Of a DNA stretch of 64,000 nt, positions 20,530 to 32,160 are shown piece by piece. Source of the stretch: Pieris napi (taxonomy: Eukaryota > Arthropoda > Insecta > Lepidoptera > Pieridae); the NCBI RefSeq assembly GCF_905475465.1, contig NC_062235.1:1684001-1748000 (forward strand), given 5' to 3'. The first letter of the stretch is position 1. Each line of letters opens with the position of its first letter. A program made the position numbers and the translations under genes. Under the pieces are notes generated by a model. That model searched no databases. It had not been told where the DNA came from and saw nothing but the letters and a program-made list of their open reading frames with translations.

Positions 20530-20787
20530 TTTTTTTTTTTTTTGGACAATTCACACCAATTGACCTAGTACCATGCTAAGCTGGTGAAGCTTGTGTTATG
20601 GGTTCTAGGCAACGGATATGCATACATATTAAAGATAGATAGACATATAAATACATATTTTAAACACTCAAGACCTAAGCACAACACCTAATGCTCATCA
20701 CATCGATGTCTTGTCTCAGCCGGGGATCGAACCCGGGACCCATGGATTCGCGGTCAGGGGTACTAACCACTAGACCAATGAGCCGTC
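20530..20787 (-). repeat. SINE-B copy 1, tRNA-derived, poly-A tail
   Basis: The minus strand starts GACGGCTCATTGGTCTAGTG, with an A-box (TGGTCTAGTGG) and B-box (GGGTTCGATCCCC) in tRNA-like spacing. The body holds atcgatgtgatgag, gtgttgtgcttaggtctt, gcctagaacccataacac and ttggtgtgaattgtcc; the poly-A tail is the T run at 20530-20543. A second copy is at 25206-25462. Confidence 0.85.
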
Positions 20788-21092
20788 TTATTTAAAAGTG
20801 GCAAAATAAATGTCTCCATTTTTTACTATCCCTTTTCTCAAATTACACACCTATTTATTGATCTATTTAAAAAGCACTTCCGCATTAATAACACAAAAAC
20901 CATCACAACAATAGAATTCAATACTTGAAACCGCATTGCGGCTAACTTTGACCTTTAATCTCGACATTGAAACTGGAGCAGCATCATACATTCCATGCTT
21001 CTCATTACAACGTCCGTACTAAACCTCTAATTAACTGCATTGTATTTTCCAGCGAATAGGAATTCTAAGCAAGCGTTTCCTTAAAATGCATA
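20788..21092. other. nothing recognised
   Basis: AT-rich spacer between SINE-B and a Helitron. Confidence 0.4.
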
Positions 21093-21633
21093 TCTATATA
21101 TATAAAAGAAAGTCGTGTTTGTTACAACACTTATAACTCGAGAACGGCTGGACCGATTGCCATGGTTTTTGATTTGTTGGATTTGTTTCCGTCCCGAATA
21201 GCAGAATAAGCAATAAAATATCGGATAAGTTATCGAATAACAATTAATTAATTAATTAATTTTACGAATGCAAAAACCATATGGTGCCATCTGTTGAGAA
21301 AACTACGCATCATTTTACGTCGAATTCGTGTCAGTTCAAGAAATTCCGATCTTGAGGTGAATGAGGAGATGCATAACCATGCTTTGATCCTGAACAAAAG
21401 ATGTTGGATATCAGAAAGTGCTTAACATGCAGTATCGCCATATTGACGCTAGAGAGAAGATGCCTAATGTGTAAACTTCTTTCGCAATGGCAAGCAATAA
21501 AACATTTCTGTACTTGCAAAAAAGTTGTATTAATGTAATACTTAACATTAATGAAATCCTAAAATAAGTTAAATTAAAGTAACAACGATATTATAAGGTT
21601 GTAGGGCGGAACGAAGTTAGCCAGGTCAGCTAG
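21093..21633 (+). mobile_element. Helitron-like non-autonomous element (541 bp)
   Basis: TCTATATATATAAAAGAAAG start after A and AGCCAGGTCAGCTAG end before T. Almost identical along its length to 42702-43251, differing by a few substitutions and short indels, so both were mobilised recently or have been homogenised. No Rep/helicase; the modest open frames inside are shared by both copies simply because the DNA is. Confidence 0.85.
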
Positions 21634-21841
21634 TTATTTATAAAAGCTTGAATACGTTCGGCACACTGTTACATTGGTACAAGAAAAATCAAATATTTAT
21701 AGTGACAAGTACTAGGCAAACATATACACGAAGAGATAACAAAAATTATAAAACTATATCCACATATAAATTTTATTTACTTACGTTTTACTATCATATA
21801 CTATAACTATATAAGATATTTGTTTGATAAGCGTATATAGA

Positions 21842-22104
21842 GGGGCCTCATAGCCTAGCGGTCTTATTAAGTGGCAGCTAGGTGAGGAGTACCGGGTTCG
21901 ATTCCCGGTTCGAGGGCAAGTTTTAATTTAATTTAAATTTGTTCTCGGCCTTTGGGAGGGTTGTGCGGTACCGGGCGAGTGCCTAAACCGTACATGGAGG
22001 ACATGGTCGAATTTCTAAGACAAAAAGCACGAACTATAAAAAATCTTATACTTGTCGCTGGCTAATGCACGAACCGTGCCAGAGCCATAAAAAAAAAGAA
22101 AAAA
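21842..22104 (+). repeat. SINE-C, tRNA-derived with A-rich tail
   Basis: Begins GGGGCCTCATAGCCTAGCGG, with an A-box-like TAGCCTAGCGG and a B-box GGGTTCGATTCCC about 45 bases on. The body includes gttctcggcctttggg, gcggtaccgggcgagtgcc and cgaaccgtgccagagcc, and it ends in A8-GA5. One copy only in this window, unrelated in body to SINE-A or -B. Confidence 0.8.
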
Positions 22105-22255
22105 AGAGCGTATATAGAGAATGGGCAGTGTTAGCCTAAGAGGGCTATTTACAGCCCAAAGGATTTTCTATGTACGTAAGTAATACTTGCGCATACAATG
22201 ATGGCCTAATTATTCTTTTGGTTAAATAGGAATTATTTTATTGCATACAACATTT

Positions 22256-22489
22256 TGAGGTCTAGGCTTCAGATTTTTGTATCTGTTCCGTGATAAATCG
22301 AATAGGCAAGTAGGTGATCACCCTCCACTGCCTGACACACGCCGCCGGATTGTTTGGGTCCTGGGTTTTCCTTCATCTTTTGAGGGAATGTTAAATACGA
22401 TAGAAATTCCACTGGTACACAGCCGGGATAAAACCTACGACCTTAAGGATAAGAGTCGCACGCTAAAGCCACTAGGCCAACACTGCTCT
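22256..22489 (-). repeat. SINE-A copy
   Basis: The reverse complement has the head (gttggcctagtggcttta, gtaggtt) and body modules, with several deletions. Confidence 0.8.
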
Positions 22490-23158
22490 TTTATTTTTGT
22501 TATTGTTAATAAGATATAAAAAGACGATTATTCAATTATATAAAGAATATATATGAGAGAACCGAATCTTATAACATACTCGTGTAAAATGACGTGTCAA
22601 ATAAGAAGTAATATTTAAGTTTGATTAATGTTCTACAAAATAACTTTTTCGTATTGGCATCGTCAGTAAAAGGGCACACAAAACGCCATAGACATTAGAC
22701 ATGTCATCACAAAAATGCATAGATTCTGTTCTTAGACAATTTTTTTTCTAATTCTAACTTCTTGGCAGATGTATCCTTGTAAAAATGTATCAAAAGCATC
22801 CCTTTTGAGTATAAATATCGAATATGATTTATTTGACTACCTGAACTAAAGATTATGACATAATAATCCATTTGGCAGACACTTTGTTATGAATTAAAAA
22901 AATATTTGTCATTATTGTTTACATTGTATAATTTATAAGGGATTTTTTTTCGTAAATATTAATTTTTATTAGTTCTTGACAATAAACAACTTAACTCTTT
23001 CTACAATACAAAAAACATATAGGTACATATGTATTATGTACATAATATATAGAGTGTAATAAAGAATATCTTTATTAGTAATCATAACAATCAAATACAC
23101 AAAATTTTCTGAACCTGCATATTAATAATAAAAATAATTTAAAAGAAATTTAAAAGTT
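22490..23158. other. AT-rich, nothing recognised
   Basis: No gene or repeat match seen. Confidence 0.45.
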
Positions 23159-23225
23159 TGGTCCCTGTGGCAGTGTACCTTTAACGCTGGCAGAACTTCC
23201 TCGCTGTATTGCGATACTTATGATT
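23159..23225 (+). repeat. repeat Z, copy 1
   Basis: ggtccctgtggcagtgtacc, tttaacgctggcag and ttcctcgctgtattgcgata are shared with 26012-26081 and, inverted, 43488-43566. Probably the 3' part of a retroelement; class not determined. Confidence 0.6.
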
Positions 23226-23384
23226 TATGAAGAAATATTTTAACTATCATTGATTTTTTTATAGTTAGAGAAATCCTGTCTTCGTGGTTTAAAGATCACG
23301 GAGTTCGGGAGTTTAGTTCCCAGCGAAACTAGAATCATCATCATCACGTTGGTCGGTACAGAAGTTTATCCCCTATTTACTTCA

Positions 23385-23545
23385 ATATATTTTTTTTGTT
23401 TTTAAAGAACAGGGGGCAAACGTGCAAACACCTGATGTTAACTGTTAGCCCATGGACATTCTCAATGCCAGGGGGCTCGCGAGTGCGTTGGCTTTTAGGA
23501 ATTTGTACGCCTTTTTCTTGAAGGTATATGTCAAATTCGTTCGGA
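23385..23545 (-). mobile_element. LINE-D 3' end
   Basis: Reverse-oriented 3' end: T-rich start, gggggcaaacgtgcaaacac, ctgatgttaactg, gcccatggacattctcaatg, ccagggggctcgcgagtgcg and ttcttgaaggta, matching 33700-33800. Confidence 0.6.
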
Positions 23546-24040
23546 TCTACCACTTTACGGTTACCGCACAAACATTTTCTATAAATTATTGTATAGTAAA
23601 AGTAAGTCAAACTAAAAGCAAACACATCAAACCGTTAAGAAGCCCTTCAATTCACTATAAATGAGTTAAAAGATTTTTACAATCGGGAATAAATATCACA
23701 AAAGCGTTACTTACTTCCTATCAAAAGTTCGTGATATAACTTATCTGAAAATCCGCTGAGATGCGCAACCGCTGCCACGAACTGATGCTTCCGTCATGAT
23801 CCCGTAGATAGCGAATATTAAAGACGTTTTCATTCTAGGGGTGTATGCATATTTTATATAATATATTAAAGTTTATTATAGCTATTAAATATATGTCTAT
23901 ATAATATTTTCTTAACTAAAAACAATAACTAACCTTAAAATACAATAACTAAAATATATTATTAAAAGGAGTCCCTTTAGGCAAGGTTCCGAAGATACTG
24001 GCAGCGTTCCCCCTTTGAATAGCTAGACTTATTCTTTTAG

Positions 24041-24262
24041 TTATTAAATATTATTTGTTGATTTTTCTCCAATGGTTTCTTAGTGGAACATAGTGCAAGA
24101 CAAGGCAAGGTGTTACGTCCATTTTACTTCAAATCACTTTTATTATAAACTTTAAAATAATATTGTACCAGTTATTAAATATTATTTGATGTTTTTGCTC
24201 CAATGGTTTCTTAGACGAACGTAGTGCACAGCAAGGCAAGGTGTTGTGTCCATTTTACTTCT
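24041..24262. repeat. 131-bp-period tandem duplication
   Basis: Two diverged units start at 24041 and 24172, each with ttattaaatattattt, ctccaatggtttcttag, gtagtgca and caaggcaaggtgtt ... gtccattttacttc. No match elsewhere in the window. Confidence 0.65.
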
Positions 24263-24264
24263 AA

Positions 24265-24450
24265 TGTGTGACACGAAGCAGAGGCGATGAGAACTTGGGG
24301 AAAATGATCGTGGTTAGTAACACAGAAGGCAAAATATCACTAACCAGATGGACCGATCAAGTGAAAACTGTACACTGTCATAAGAGAGACGCTGGGCAGA
24401 AACCGGTGGAAACAGATATTCCGCTCCAGATGCATGAGTTGCCGGTTAAA
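24265..24450 (+). pseudogene. RTE-like LINE fragment
   Basis: An open frame carries GKISLTRWTDQVKTV, comparable to the (G+R..TRWTDQIK) motif of RTE elements, and then shares the cagaaaccggtggaaacag block with 701-815. Confidence 0.55.
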
Positions 24451-24463
24451 GAGAGAGAGAAGA

Positions 24464-24825
24464 TTAAAAACGGGTGTGGTTTTCTGAAGTCTGTTTAAGT
24501 TACATGTGAATTGCATTTAGGTATATATGTTTAATGATGTCTTAATCAAGAGATCAGCCTTGCGATTCTGTAACTCACTTTTCGAACTCTCACAGCGGTT
24601 TTCGCAACTGCGGTCGCGCTCAAATCAGTCGTGAAGCAGTCTTTTTATGATTTGGCATTCTGATAAGGAGGGAGCTTGGAGTTTATTGTTTATCAGAATG
24701 CTTTACGACTGATTTGAGCGCGACCGCAGTTGCGAAAACCGCTGTGTGAGTTCGAAAAGTGAGTTACAGAATCGCAAGGCTGATTATCCAATTTTAAAAA
24801 CGGGTGTGGTTTTCTGAACTCTGTT
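24464..24825. repeat. 32-bp direct repeats flanking a foldback MITE
   Basis: ttaaaaacgggtgtggtttt with ctgaagtctgtt at 24464-24495 recurs as ...ctgaactctgtt at 24794-24825, one difference in 32. The MITE at 24555-24782 lies between, but the repeats are too far from it to be its target duplication. Confidence 0.7.
24555..24782. mobile_element. foldback MITE-F, copy A
   Basis: Two arms of about 85-110 bp face each other: CAGCCTTGCGATTCTGTAAC and onward on the left, its inverse on the right to CAAGGCTG at 24782. The loop has gataaggagggagcttg and gtttattgtttatc. The right arm lacks a stretch of about 15 bases near the loop. Non-coding; would form a long hairpin. Confidence 0.85.
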
Positions 24826-25205
24826 AGATATTATGATATCCTAATCCTAACCTAATTAAGAGATACTCTTTGACAACCCTGGTTAACGCGTTTTCACGAC
24901 TCCAAGTGACGTTGACGTGACGCGCCGGATGCGTTGTCAATCGTGCTCTACTTGAATTTAATTGAAATAATATTTTCTATTTTTAGGTCTGTTCTATTTA
25001 TATTTAAATTTGGAATGTTAATGTAATAATAATGTTTATGTTGTTCTTCCTTATATTACAGTTTAAAACTGGCCGTCGTTTATTAACAGGCATATAAAAT
25101 TACAAGATGTGGTTTTGTTCATTATGATTTATTTTTGTGTAATCATAATTCCTTATGTATATTCATATAAAACACTTTGATGATAATTGTTTCTAGTAAA
25201 AACAT
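24826..25205. other. nothing recognised
   Basis: Contains a short CG-richer piece near 24880-24950 (gtgacgttgacgtgacgcgc) but no gene. Confidence 0.4.
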
Positions 25206-25462
25206 TGTTGTTTTTTTTTAAAGACAATTCACACCAATTGACCTAGTCCCAGCTAAGCTGGTGAAGCTTGTGTTATGGGTACTAGGCAACGGATATACAT
25301 ACATATTATAGATAGATAGACATATAAATACATATTTAAACACCCAAGACCTAAGCACAACACTAAATACTTATCACATCGATGTTCGTCTCAGCCGGGG
25401 ATCGAACCCGGGACCCATGGATTCGCAGTTAGGGGTACTAACAACTAGACCAATGAGTCGTC
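25206..25462 (-). repeat. SINE-B copy 2
   Basis: Near-identical in layout to 20530-20787, with the same tRNA-like head (minus strand GACGACTCATTGGTCTAGTT) and poly-A tail (T run 25210-25219). Confidence 0.85.
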
Positions 25463-25659
25463 AAAAAACGCTACAAACTAACAGTTTTAACAGGGAAATC
25501 TGACGGGTCTGCGTGCCGGGCACAATTAAAAATCGAAGATCTCTCGAGCCCTCTGGTATAGATAGATAGTGTCCATGTAGGTATAACTTAACATCAGATG
25601 TGCCTTCTGCCCGTCTGCCCCCTGTAAATGAATAAATTCCAGACCTATGTAATTCTTTT

Positions 25660-25876
25660 GAAATTATATACTTCTTTTGGCGCGTTAGGGAAAAAGTGAT
25701 GAGAGTAAATTTTTACGATGCGCGTGCACACCGTCACAAAAAACCGACACCCTAGTTAACTATAGTCAAGATTTTAGTTTTTTATACAAACGAAGAATAA
25801 CATTTTTGAAAAGATTTTTATCTTGTTACACCAAAGAAGTATAACTTCAAACGCATGTACTTAAGTACACACACGT
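25660..25876. mobile_element. MITE-Y copy with inverted ends
   Basis: Left end gaaattatatacttctttt-ggcgcg; right end ccaaagaagtataacttc (inverse of GAAGTTATACTTCTTTGG), followed by a gtacttaagtac palindrome that is also present beside the solo end at 42585-42622. The interior has tttacgatgcgcgtgcacac, shared inverted with 43390-43483. Confidence 0.6.
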
Positions 25877-26011
25877 TGTTTTTTTTATTATTGTTAATGT
25901 GGAGTAATTCTCCTGATTATATTGCTTATATTGTTTAAACATTGAAGTATGAAAGCTACGTGCAAATACTAAAAATAATTAAAAATTTATTAAATTAAAA
26001 CAAATTTGTAA

Positions 26012-26425
26012 AGTTTGTCAGTGTACCTTAAACGCTGGCAGCATTTCCTCGCTGTACTTATTCGTTGAGCGAGGAAAGCACCAGCCCTGCGATTCTGTAA
26101 CTCACTTTTCGAACTCACACAGCGGTTTTCGCATCGGCGGTCGCTCTGAAATCAGTCGTGAAGCAGTCATTTTATGATTTGGCATTCTGAAAAGGTGGGA
26201 GCTTGTGGTTTATTGTTTATCTGTATGCCAAATCATAAAATGACTGCTTCACGACTGATTTCAGAGCGACCGCCGATGCGAAAACCGCTGTGTGAGTTCG
26301 AAAAGTGAGTTACAGAATCGCAGGGCAGCTCTAACACCGGTACTATCTACCAGGCGCCAACTTAAATCTTTAATTACCGCCTGTGCACTTGAACCCCACG
26401 GCCCAAGAGACTACAAAGGGAACAA
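26012..26425 (+). repeat. repeat Z, copy 2, split by a MITE
   Basis: gtcagtgtaccttaaacgct, ggcagcatttcctcgctgta then ttcgttgagcgaggaaagcac up to 26081, resuming after the MITE with ctctaacaccggtactatct and accaggcgccaacttaaatc. Removing the insert restores a continuous repeat. Confidence 0.6.
26082..26328. mobile_element. foldback MITE-F, copy B, with CAG flanks
   Basis: The best-preserved copy: arms of about 115 bp run from CAGCCCTGCGATTCTGTAAC to the inverse ending CGCAGGGCAG. The outer CAG is present in the same orientation on both sides (26082-26084 and 26326-26328), so it reads as a 3-bp target duplication in repeat Z. Confidence 0.88.
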
Positions 26426-26832
26426 AACCGGAGTCGGAAAAAAAAAGTAAATATTGATTGTTATATTTAGGTTTTAATAAACGATTTAAATATAATACCA
26501 ATCGTGAGGTTTCACTCTACATACTGCCTTTCTCCTTATATGTTATCTGTATGAATCGTATATATAATACGGAAAAAAATATTATTTATTATTAAGGAGG
26601 TATTGAGAAAGGAATTTAAATTAGTCAGCACGTAATTTATGACGCTATACGATCATAGTTTATTAATGAAATGCCATTATTTACGTTATCAATGATTTGG
26701 TTAGCACGTCATCGCTTTGATAGTTGCAAAGGCGCCGGCCCATAAATTGCTTAAGAAAATAGGTCGCCTACCGCATCAGTACTTTGTAATTACTAAGCGA
26801 TTTATATTTAGCAAAAATGTATTGATATAAAT
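26426..26832. other. AT-rich, nothing recognised
   Basis: No coding or repeat match. Confidence 0.4.
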
Positions 26833-27270
26833 AAATCAGTGGCGCTACAACCTTTTAAGGTCTGGGCCTCAGATGATATATTTCATGTACATTTGTTAAT
26901 AGACAAATAGGTGGTGGTAACTTGGCGATTAAAAATAGTGGCGGAGAGTTTATTGCCAGTTCTTCTCTCTGTTCTACGCCGTTGATTTGGGAACTGGCAG
27001 TAAATGTAAATTAGAAGCATTTCATTTATCACCTACTTGCCTATTGATTTGTCAATCTAATAGGCAAAGAGGTGGTCAGCTTCCTGTGCCTGACACACGC
27101 TGACGACTTTTGGGCCTAAGGCATGCCGGTTTCTCACGATGTTTTCCTTCACCGTTTGAGCAAATATTAAATCCGCACATAGAAAGAAGGTCCCTTGGTG
27201 CAAGGGGGAACGAACATACGACCTCAGGGATGAGAGTCACACGCTGAATCCACTAGGCCAACACTGCTCT
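26833..27270 (-). repeat. SINE-A interrupted by LINE-G
   Basis: SINE-A 3' end at 26833-26915 and the remainder with head at about 27020-27270 (ccactaggccaacactgctc). Between them lies a LINE-G piece, and near 27030-27075 a small inverted duplication of the cacctacttgcctatt / aataggcaaagaggtgg part of the SINE. Confidence 0.7.
26920..27015 (+). mobile_element. LINE-G 3' UTR fragment nested in SINE-A
   Basis: acttggcgattaaaaatagt, ggcggagagtttattgcc, ttctacgccgttgat and gaactggcagtaaatg in plus orientation. Confidence 0.65.
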
Positions 27271-29204
27271 GATAGTAGTTATAGCTTGTATTAGAAACAG
27301 TTTACAATCAGAAGACATGACTTTGGTGTACCTTATCGACTAGAATCCGCCGCTTAAATGAATAACTATTTATTATTTTACTAAGTTTTAGTTGTGCTGT
27401 ACTTCAAAAATCAGTATCGCTATCACAGAACTTCCAAAAGCGATCCGGTCTTCAATTTTAGTTTTAATTGCGTCCTAAAAGCACATCAATATTTTGAAGA
27501 TGTTATTAAAACCATCAAATTGTTAATATTAAGAATAAAAATCATATAGGTTTTTTTTATTGATAAAAGCTTGCCAACGCACGGCACAATGATACATTAT
27601 AGCACATATTCACATATGACATACACGAAGATAGTACAAATATTAAACAAAAACTAAACGAAAATCGATTTCAAAGTGTAAAAACGCGTTCTCCGGAAAG
27701 GAAAGAAGAACAATTGAATGATGCTTGGGGTATCTAGAGGGTACACGAGGTTTTAAAGAGAGTGCAAAGCTGTAAGTGACATTTGCTAATGGTCCCACAA
27801 TTGACATTAGTCGCCAATTTGTTACGCTAAAGATATTTATTACGCGGCTCTATAAAGGATAAGATTAGATTGGCGATAACACTTTACAAATAACTTAATA
27901 ATTAATATAATTTGAATGGGAAAAGCTTTGTGTATGAGCTGAAAATGTAATAGATAGGTTTAGGGTATAATTACAAACATTGTAGTGATATTGTTTTTAT
28001 AGAGGGATAATAAACCAAACGAAAACGAAAATGATTATTATATTTGTATCGTAATAAAAGTGGCCCAAGGCGTGTCCCTTGGTTGAGACGAAACACACAG
28101 GTCAATATCCACGTATATTTCACCAAATTGTACAATAATTTAATAAGCTAGAAGACAACTATGCCTTATTTTTTCCTTTAATTTCTCCGGAATAAAAAGG
28201 AAGGACGAAGGAAGGGGGGAGGGGGAAGGGAATGATCACCAACAAAGTCTCACAGTGAACGAAATTATATTTAAATATTTTACAACCTTACATGAAATCC
28301 GAAATCATGGAAGCATGAAACAAAAGCCAGCTGTGGTTTAGGATTGACAACAGTTATAAAGTGTGGATATAGTGAATCACGGGAAACTATTACTTTGAAT
28401 ATACAATGCAACAATGCGCACGAGTCTGCTAGTCAAAGACAATGGGATATATCCGTGAATTTTATACGATATCTATTGAATAAAGTGAAGGGTACAAGGA
28501 GTTTAATTTTAATATTACTATTGATCGCTAAACCGTTGTGTGGTGGCGGGAATTGATAATAGGGATTGAATAGAATCTAGATTTGATGTTAATGTGTCTT
28601 GTGTTGGTTTGTTTTGTTCAACTCTTCGTCACACTGTTTGTGTTGGTCAATCATGAATTATGGTAAAACATATTCGCAAAGATGGGTAAGTGGTATCTCC
28701 CGTTGTGTTTGAGGTCCTGAAAATCTTCAATAACACGTTGCGTTTGTTTCAATGATAATTGATTTATAGACAACAGCAGAGGTTTCTTTGGCTTTTTCAT
28801 TAGTTACGTTTTTCATTACTGAAAGTGGTGTTGATGGGGATACCTCCATTCCCCCGTTTCTTCGGCTTTCTTTGCCTATAAATAGGAAACAATTATTATT
28901 ATTTTGATCATCAAGTAGTTGTTGAACTAGGAAGACCTACTAAAATAACATGTTATTTAACATAAACAAATTAAATTCCCATTTTTTTAAATTGTCTCTT
29001 CACTGAGATATGATTGGATAATCTAGACTAATTTAAGACAAATACGTAATTTAAGTGAAACCTAATTTACTAATAAGGACGTAAGAAATTGTCCAATAAC
29101 ACTACTTACAGTCTCTATAAAGGGGAAGACACATCATTCTTTTACAAATTATTTTTATAAAACTTAATTACCACGATTATTATGAAGGCTTATGTATTAT
29201 GTAA
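27271..29204. other. AT-rich, nothing recognised
   Basis: 1.9 kb without a supported gene. A purine tract (ggaaggacgaaggaaggg and following G/A run, about 28196-28233) is the only compositional oddity. Confidence 0.45.
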
Positions 29205-29565
29205 TCCTACTAATATTATAAACGCGAACTTTACAATAATTTAGCTTATACACCAAAATAACACATAGGCTACAATTTATAAAGATATTCCGTGAATTGA
29301 CCAAAATATCAAGTAAGTAGGTAAAAATCTACCATCTGTGAGCTATTCTGGCGTGTGCTGCCAAAACCGCTACAGTTTTGAGAGAGAGAACCATAACAAC
29401 AAAAAATTTTTTTTATTTCAAATGCACATTTGGTAATAAATTGATTCGTAAATGAAAAAAGATACTTATATCGCTTCTGGTATTTAAAGTAGATAAAATG
29501 CCTTTCACGCTACATCATTTGGACAAATTTGATCCTGCACAGACGAAGTAGCGGGCACCAGCTAG
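29205..29565 (+). mobile_element. Helitron-like element, TC...CTAG, second subfamily
   Basis: Starts TCCTACTAATATTATAAACG after A and ends acgaagtagcgggcaccagc-tag before T. It belongs to the widespread insect repeat with a CGAAG..GCGGGCAA.AGCTAGT terminus. Non-coding. Helitron assignment rests on the ends only. Confidence 0.55.
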
Positions 29566-29838
29566 TAATTTATATATTTGAAACCTCTACAGCGGCTTTA
29601 CGTCATATTTATTTACGTTACGAACGTACATAATCTATACGGCATCTCTTTACAAATTAGCGAAGATGATTACTCTATACGGTATTAATTGTTGGTTTCT
29701 CTGAAATGTCAACGCCTATGTATGCAGTTCTGCGTCTAGGCATGTATGGCGAAATATCGGAACTGTACGCCAGATATATTTGCTTCTGTCTTCTGTGCCT
29801 GACACACGTGGCTAATTTATTAGTCCATTATATATATT

Positions 29839-30115
29839 ACTAGCTGACCGGGCAAACGTCATTTTGCCATGTATATCATTTATAATAACAAATAGGGGTT
29901 GATCGTAGAGGAATTAAAATTAGGGGTTGTATGTATTTTTTAATGCTGTATAATAATTTAGGGGTGGACTACCCTTAACATTTAGGGGGATGAAAAACAG
30001 TTGTTGTCCGTCTCAGTCATACCCAATATGCACACAAAATTTCATGAGAATCGGTCAAGCCGTTTCGGAGGAGTTTAACTACAAACACCGCGACATGAGA
30101 ATTTTATATATTAGC
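29839..30115 (-). mobile_element. Helitron-like element, third subfamily, copy 1
   Basis: On the plus strand it opens A|CTAGCTGACCGGGCAAACG and closes ccgcgacatgagaatttta-tatattag. The same element is at 48020-48328. Shared blocks include aggggttgatcgtagag, cttaacatttaggg and aatcggtcaagccgtttcg. Confidence 0.75.
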
Positions 30116-30972
30116 TATATAAGTAATTTATAGTTTTTAGTATTATATATAAGTCATGCCAGTTTTTCAAGAAAAAACATTCGCCGTGAGAGCAACTGTT
30201 GTGCGCTCATAAAAAAAATATTAGAACACTACTAGGGTTTGATACGAGAGTTTAAATCGTGGGTCTTTTTTCTCCATCTCCATTTTTTTCTATCTCCATT
30301 TGAACGTTTATTGATAACTTAATAATCATAAGTTCAAGTGGTATCGCGTTACAAGGGCAAAGGGACAGAGTTGAAATAGAAGGGATAAGAGATTCTTGGT
30401 CCTTCTATTTCCCTTCTTTTTTGGGATGTGGGAAGCTAATGATATACATACAGGTGGCAGACGAGGAGTAGACGCTCCCATCAAATGATAGTGAGACATA
30501 GAAGAAGCTGGAGGTCTAATATATATTGACCAATTATTGTTGTTAAATACTTATAACATTACAGATATGAAATGTTATTCTTAAATATGGGATTAGATGG
30601 CTTTATATTATTCGTTTGTGTTATCTAATTCTTAGTTCCTAGTGTCAATTACTGAACAAGATATGGCACTGACACGATATATCTTAATAAAAAATGCTTT
30701 ATTGTGATTAATGGCACGCAAAAAATTACTAGTTTAATACGTATTGATTACACGCAAGAATTAAATTTATGTATTGTTACGGAGGTTTTAGACAAAAAGA
30801 TTCATAAAAACATTTTTTTAAATTATTTACTTGAATACACGTTCTAATTTTACTGCAAAAACCCGGTTGCTAACTAAAGGTAAAGTTGCAAATCTTTAAC
30901 TCATAATGTATGCTCATTTAAATCAATATGATCAAATGTATTTTAATAAATCAATATATTTACCACTAATTA
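30116..30972. other. AT-rich, nothing recognised
   Basis: Has a small hairpin (gaaatagaagg / ccttctatttc, 30373-30410) but no gene. Confidence 0.4.
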
Positions 30973-31258
30973 ACAGTGTGGCCTAGTGGCTTCAGCGTGC
31001 GACTCTCATTCCTGAGGTCGTAGGTTCGCTCCCTAGCTGTGCACCAATGGACTTTCATTTTTATGTGCGCATTTCATTCGCTCGAACGGTGAAGGAAAAC
31101 ATCGTGTGGAAACCGGCTGGACCTAGACCCAAGAAGTCGACGGCGTGTGTCGGGCAGAGGAGGCTGATCATGTGCCTATAAGATTGACAAATGATCATGA
31201 AACAGATACAGAAATCTAAGGTCCAGACTTAAAACGAGGTTGTAGCGCCACTGATTTT
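30973..31258 (+). repeat. SINE-A copy
   Basis: cagtgtggcctagtggcttc, B-box-like aggttcgctcc, and all body modules to gtagcgccactgattt. Confidence 0.85.
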
Positions 31259-31399
31259 TTTATAAATAAATGTACGATGTAGATGTATAAATAAAAGCAA
31301 ACTTGCGCTTATTTGGTTAATGAAATAATAGGAAAGCAAAGACAATTTTAAATAGAAGAAACTTATTAAACATAACGTGTGTCTATCTTAGAGGCAGTT

Positions 31400-31750
31400 T
31401 TTTAAGCTATTGCATAGCTTCTATCGCGGGCCTCGAGCGTGGAGACCTAATCCAGAAATTCCGTAACGAAAAAAACCTTACGCGTTAGGGCGGGACAGAA
31501 CGCATACTGCGTATTCACATCTCTCTGACGAGATCGGTGCTGTGCGCGTTAGAGTGAGACAGACTATATAGGCGAGTTAGTCTGAGTCTGGTAGAGTGGT
31601 AGATTGAATTAATTTATCAAAGAAAAAACTTGAATCAATATCAAAGAAAAAAAAAATACTGCATAAATAAATAATTATAATTGCATAAGTTGAAAAAAAA
31701 ATATGCAATAGCTCTACCGCGGCAGTCCCCGAGTGCCACACGTTTTTTTT
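31400..31750. repeat. element bounded by similar 35-bp blocks in direct orientation
   Basis: gcatagcttctatcgcgggc and following (31408-31442) resembles gcaatagctctaccgcggc and following (31705-31740) in the same orientation. Between them are a CG-richer part with gcgttagggcgggacagaac and gcgcgttagagtgagac and an A-rich part. Class unknown. Confidence 0.4.
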
Positions 31751-31839
31751 ATTTTTTTATTAGGCATTTGTTGCTGACACCCAGTATAATATTTAAACAT
31801 TTGTTTTAGTTACATAACCTAACTTAATCTAATACATCA

Positions 31840-32160
31840 GATGTGCCGGTTTTGGAGATCAGAGTGTCCTGTGACACAAAGGCCTCTTCCAGATGCTTCC
31901 GTTCTTTTCTAATGTTATCTCTTCTTGTCTAAGTTGTGCCTTCTATTATCTTTAATATCGTCTGCCAACCTTTGCTCTGTCTTCCTTTCTTCATTTTCCC
32001 ATCTCGTGGTTGCCATTCTGTAATAATTTTTGTCCCTTTCAACCTGCTATCTCTCGTCATATGCCACCAGCGCCATTTCAATTGCCTTATTTTGTTTATG
32101 ATGTCCTTCTTTGGTCATTATTCTTATCTCTTGGAGGGATTTACTAATTCATAATTGCTG
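31840..32160 (-). pseudogene. LINE-T 3' region
   Basis: The minus strand shares ggcagacgatatta, aggcacaactt-gacaagaag and ctggaagaggcc with 476-600, then extends further 5' (TTRWENEERKTEQRLADDIK). This is the charged C-terminus of the same LINE, degenerate. Confidence 0.65.

Noticed and set aside
20700..20787. tRNA gene (intact-looking A and B boxes, GGGTTCGATCCCC)
   Set aside because: It continues into a non-tRNA body with a poly-A tail and has a second copy at 25206, so it is a SINE head, not a tRNA gene. The same applies to the SINE-A and SINE-C heads.
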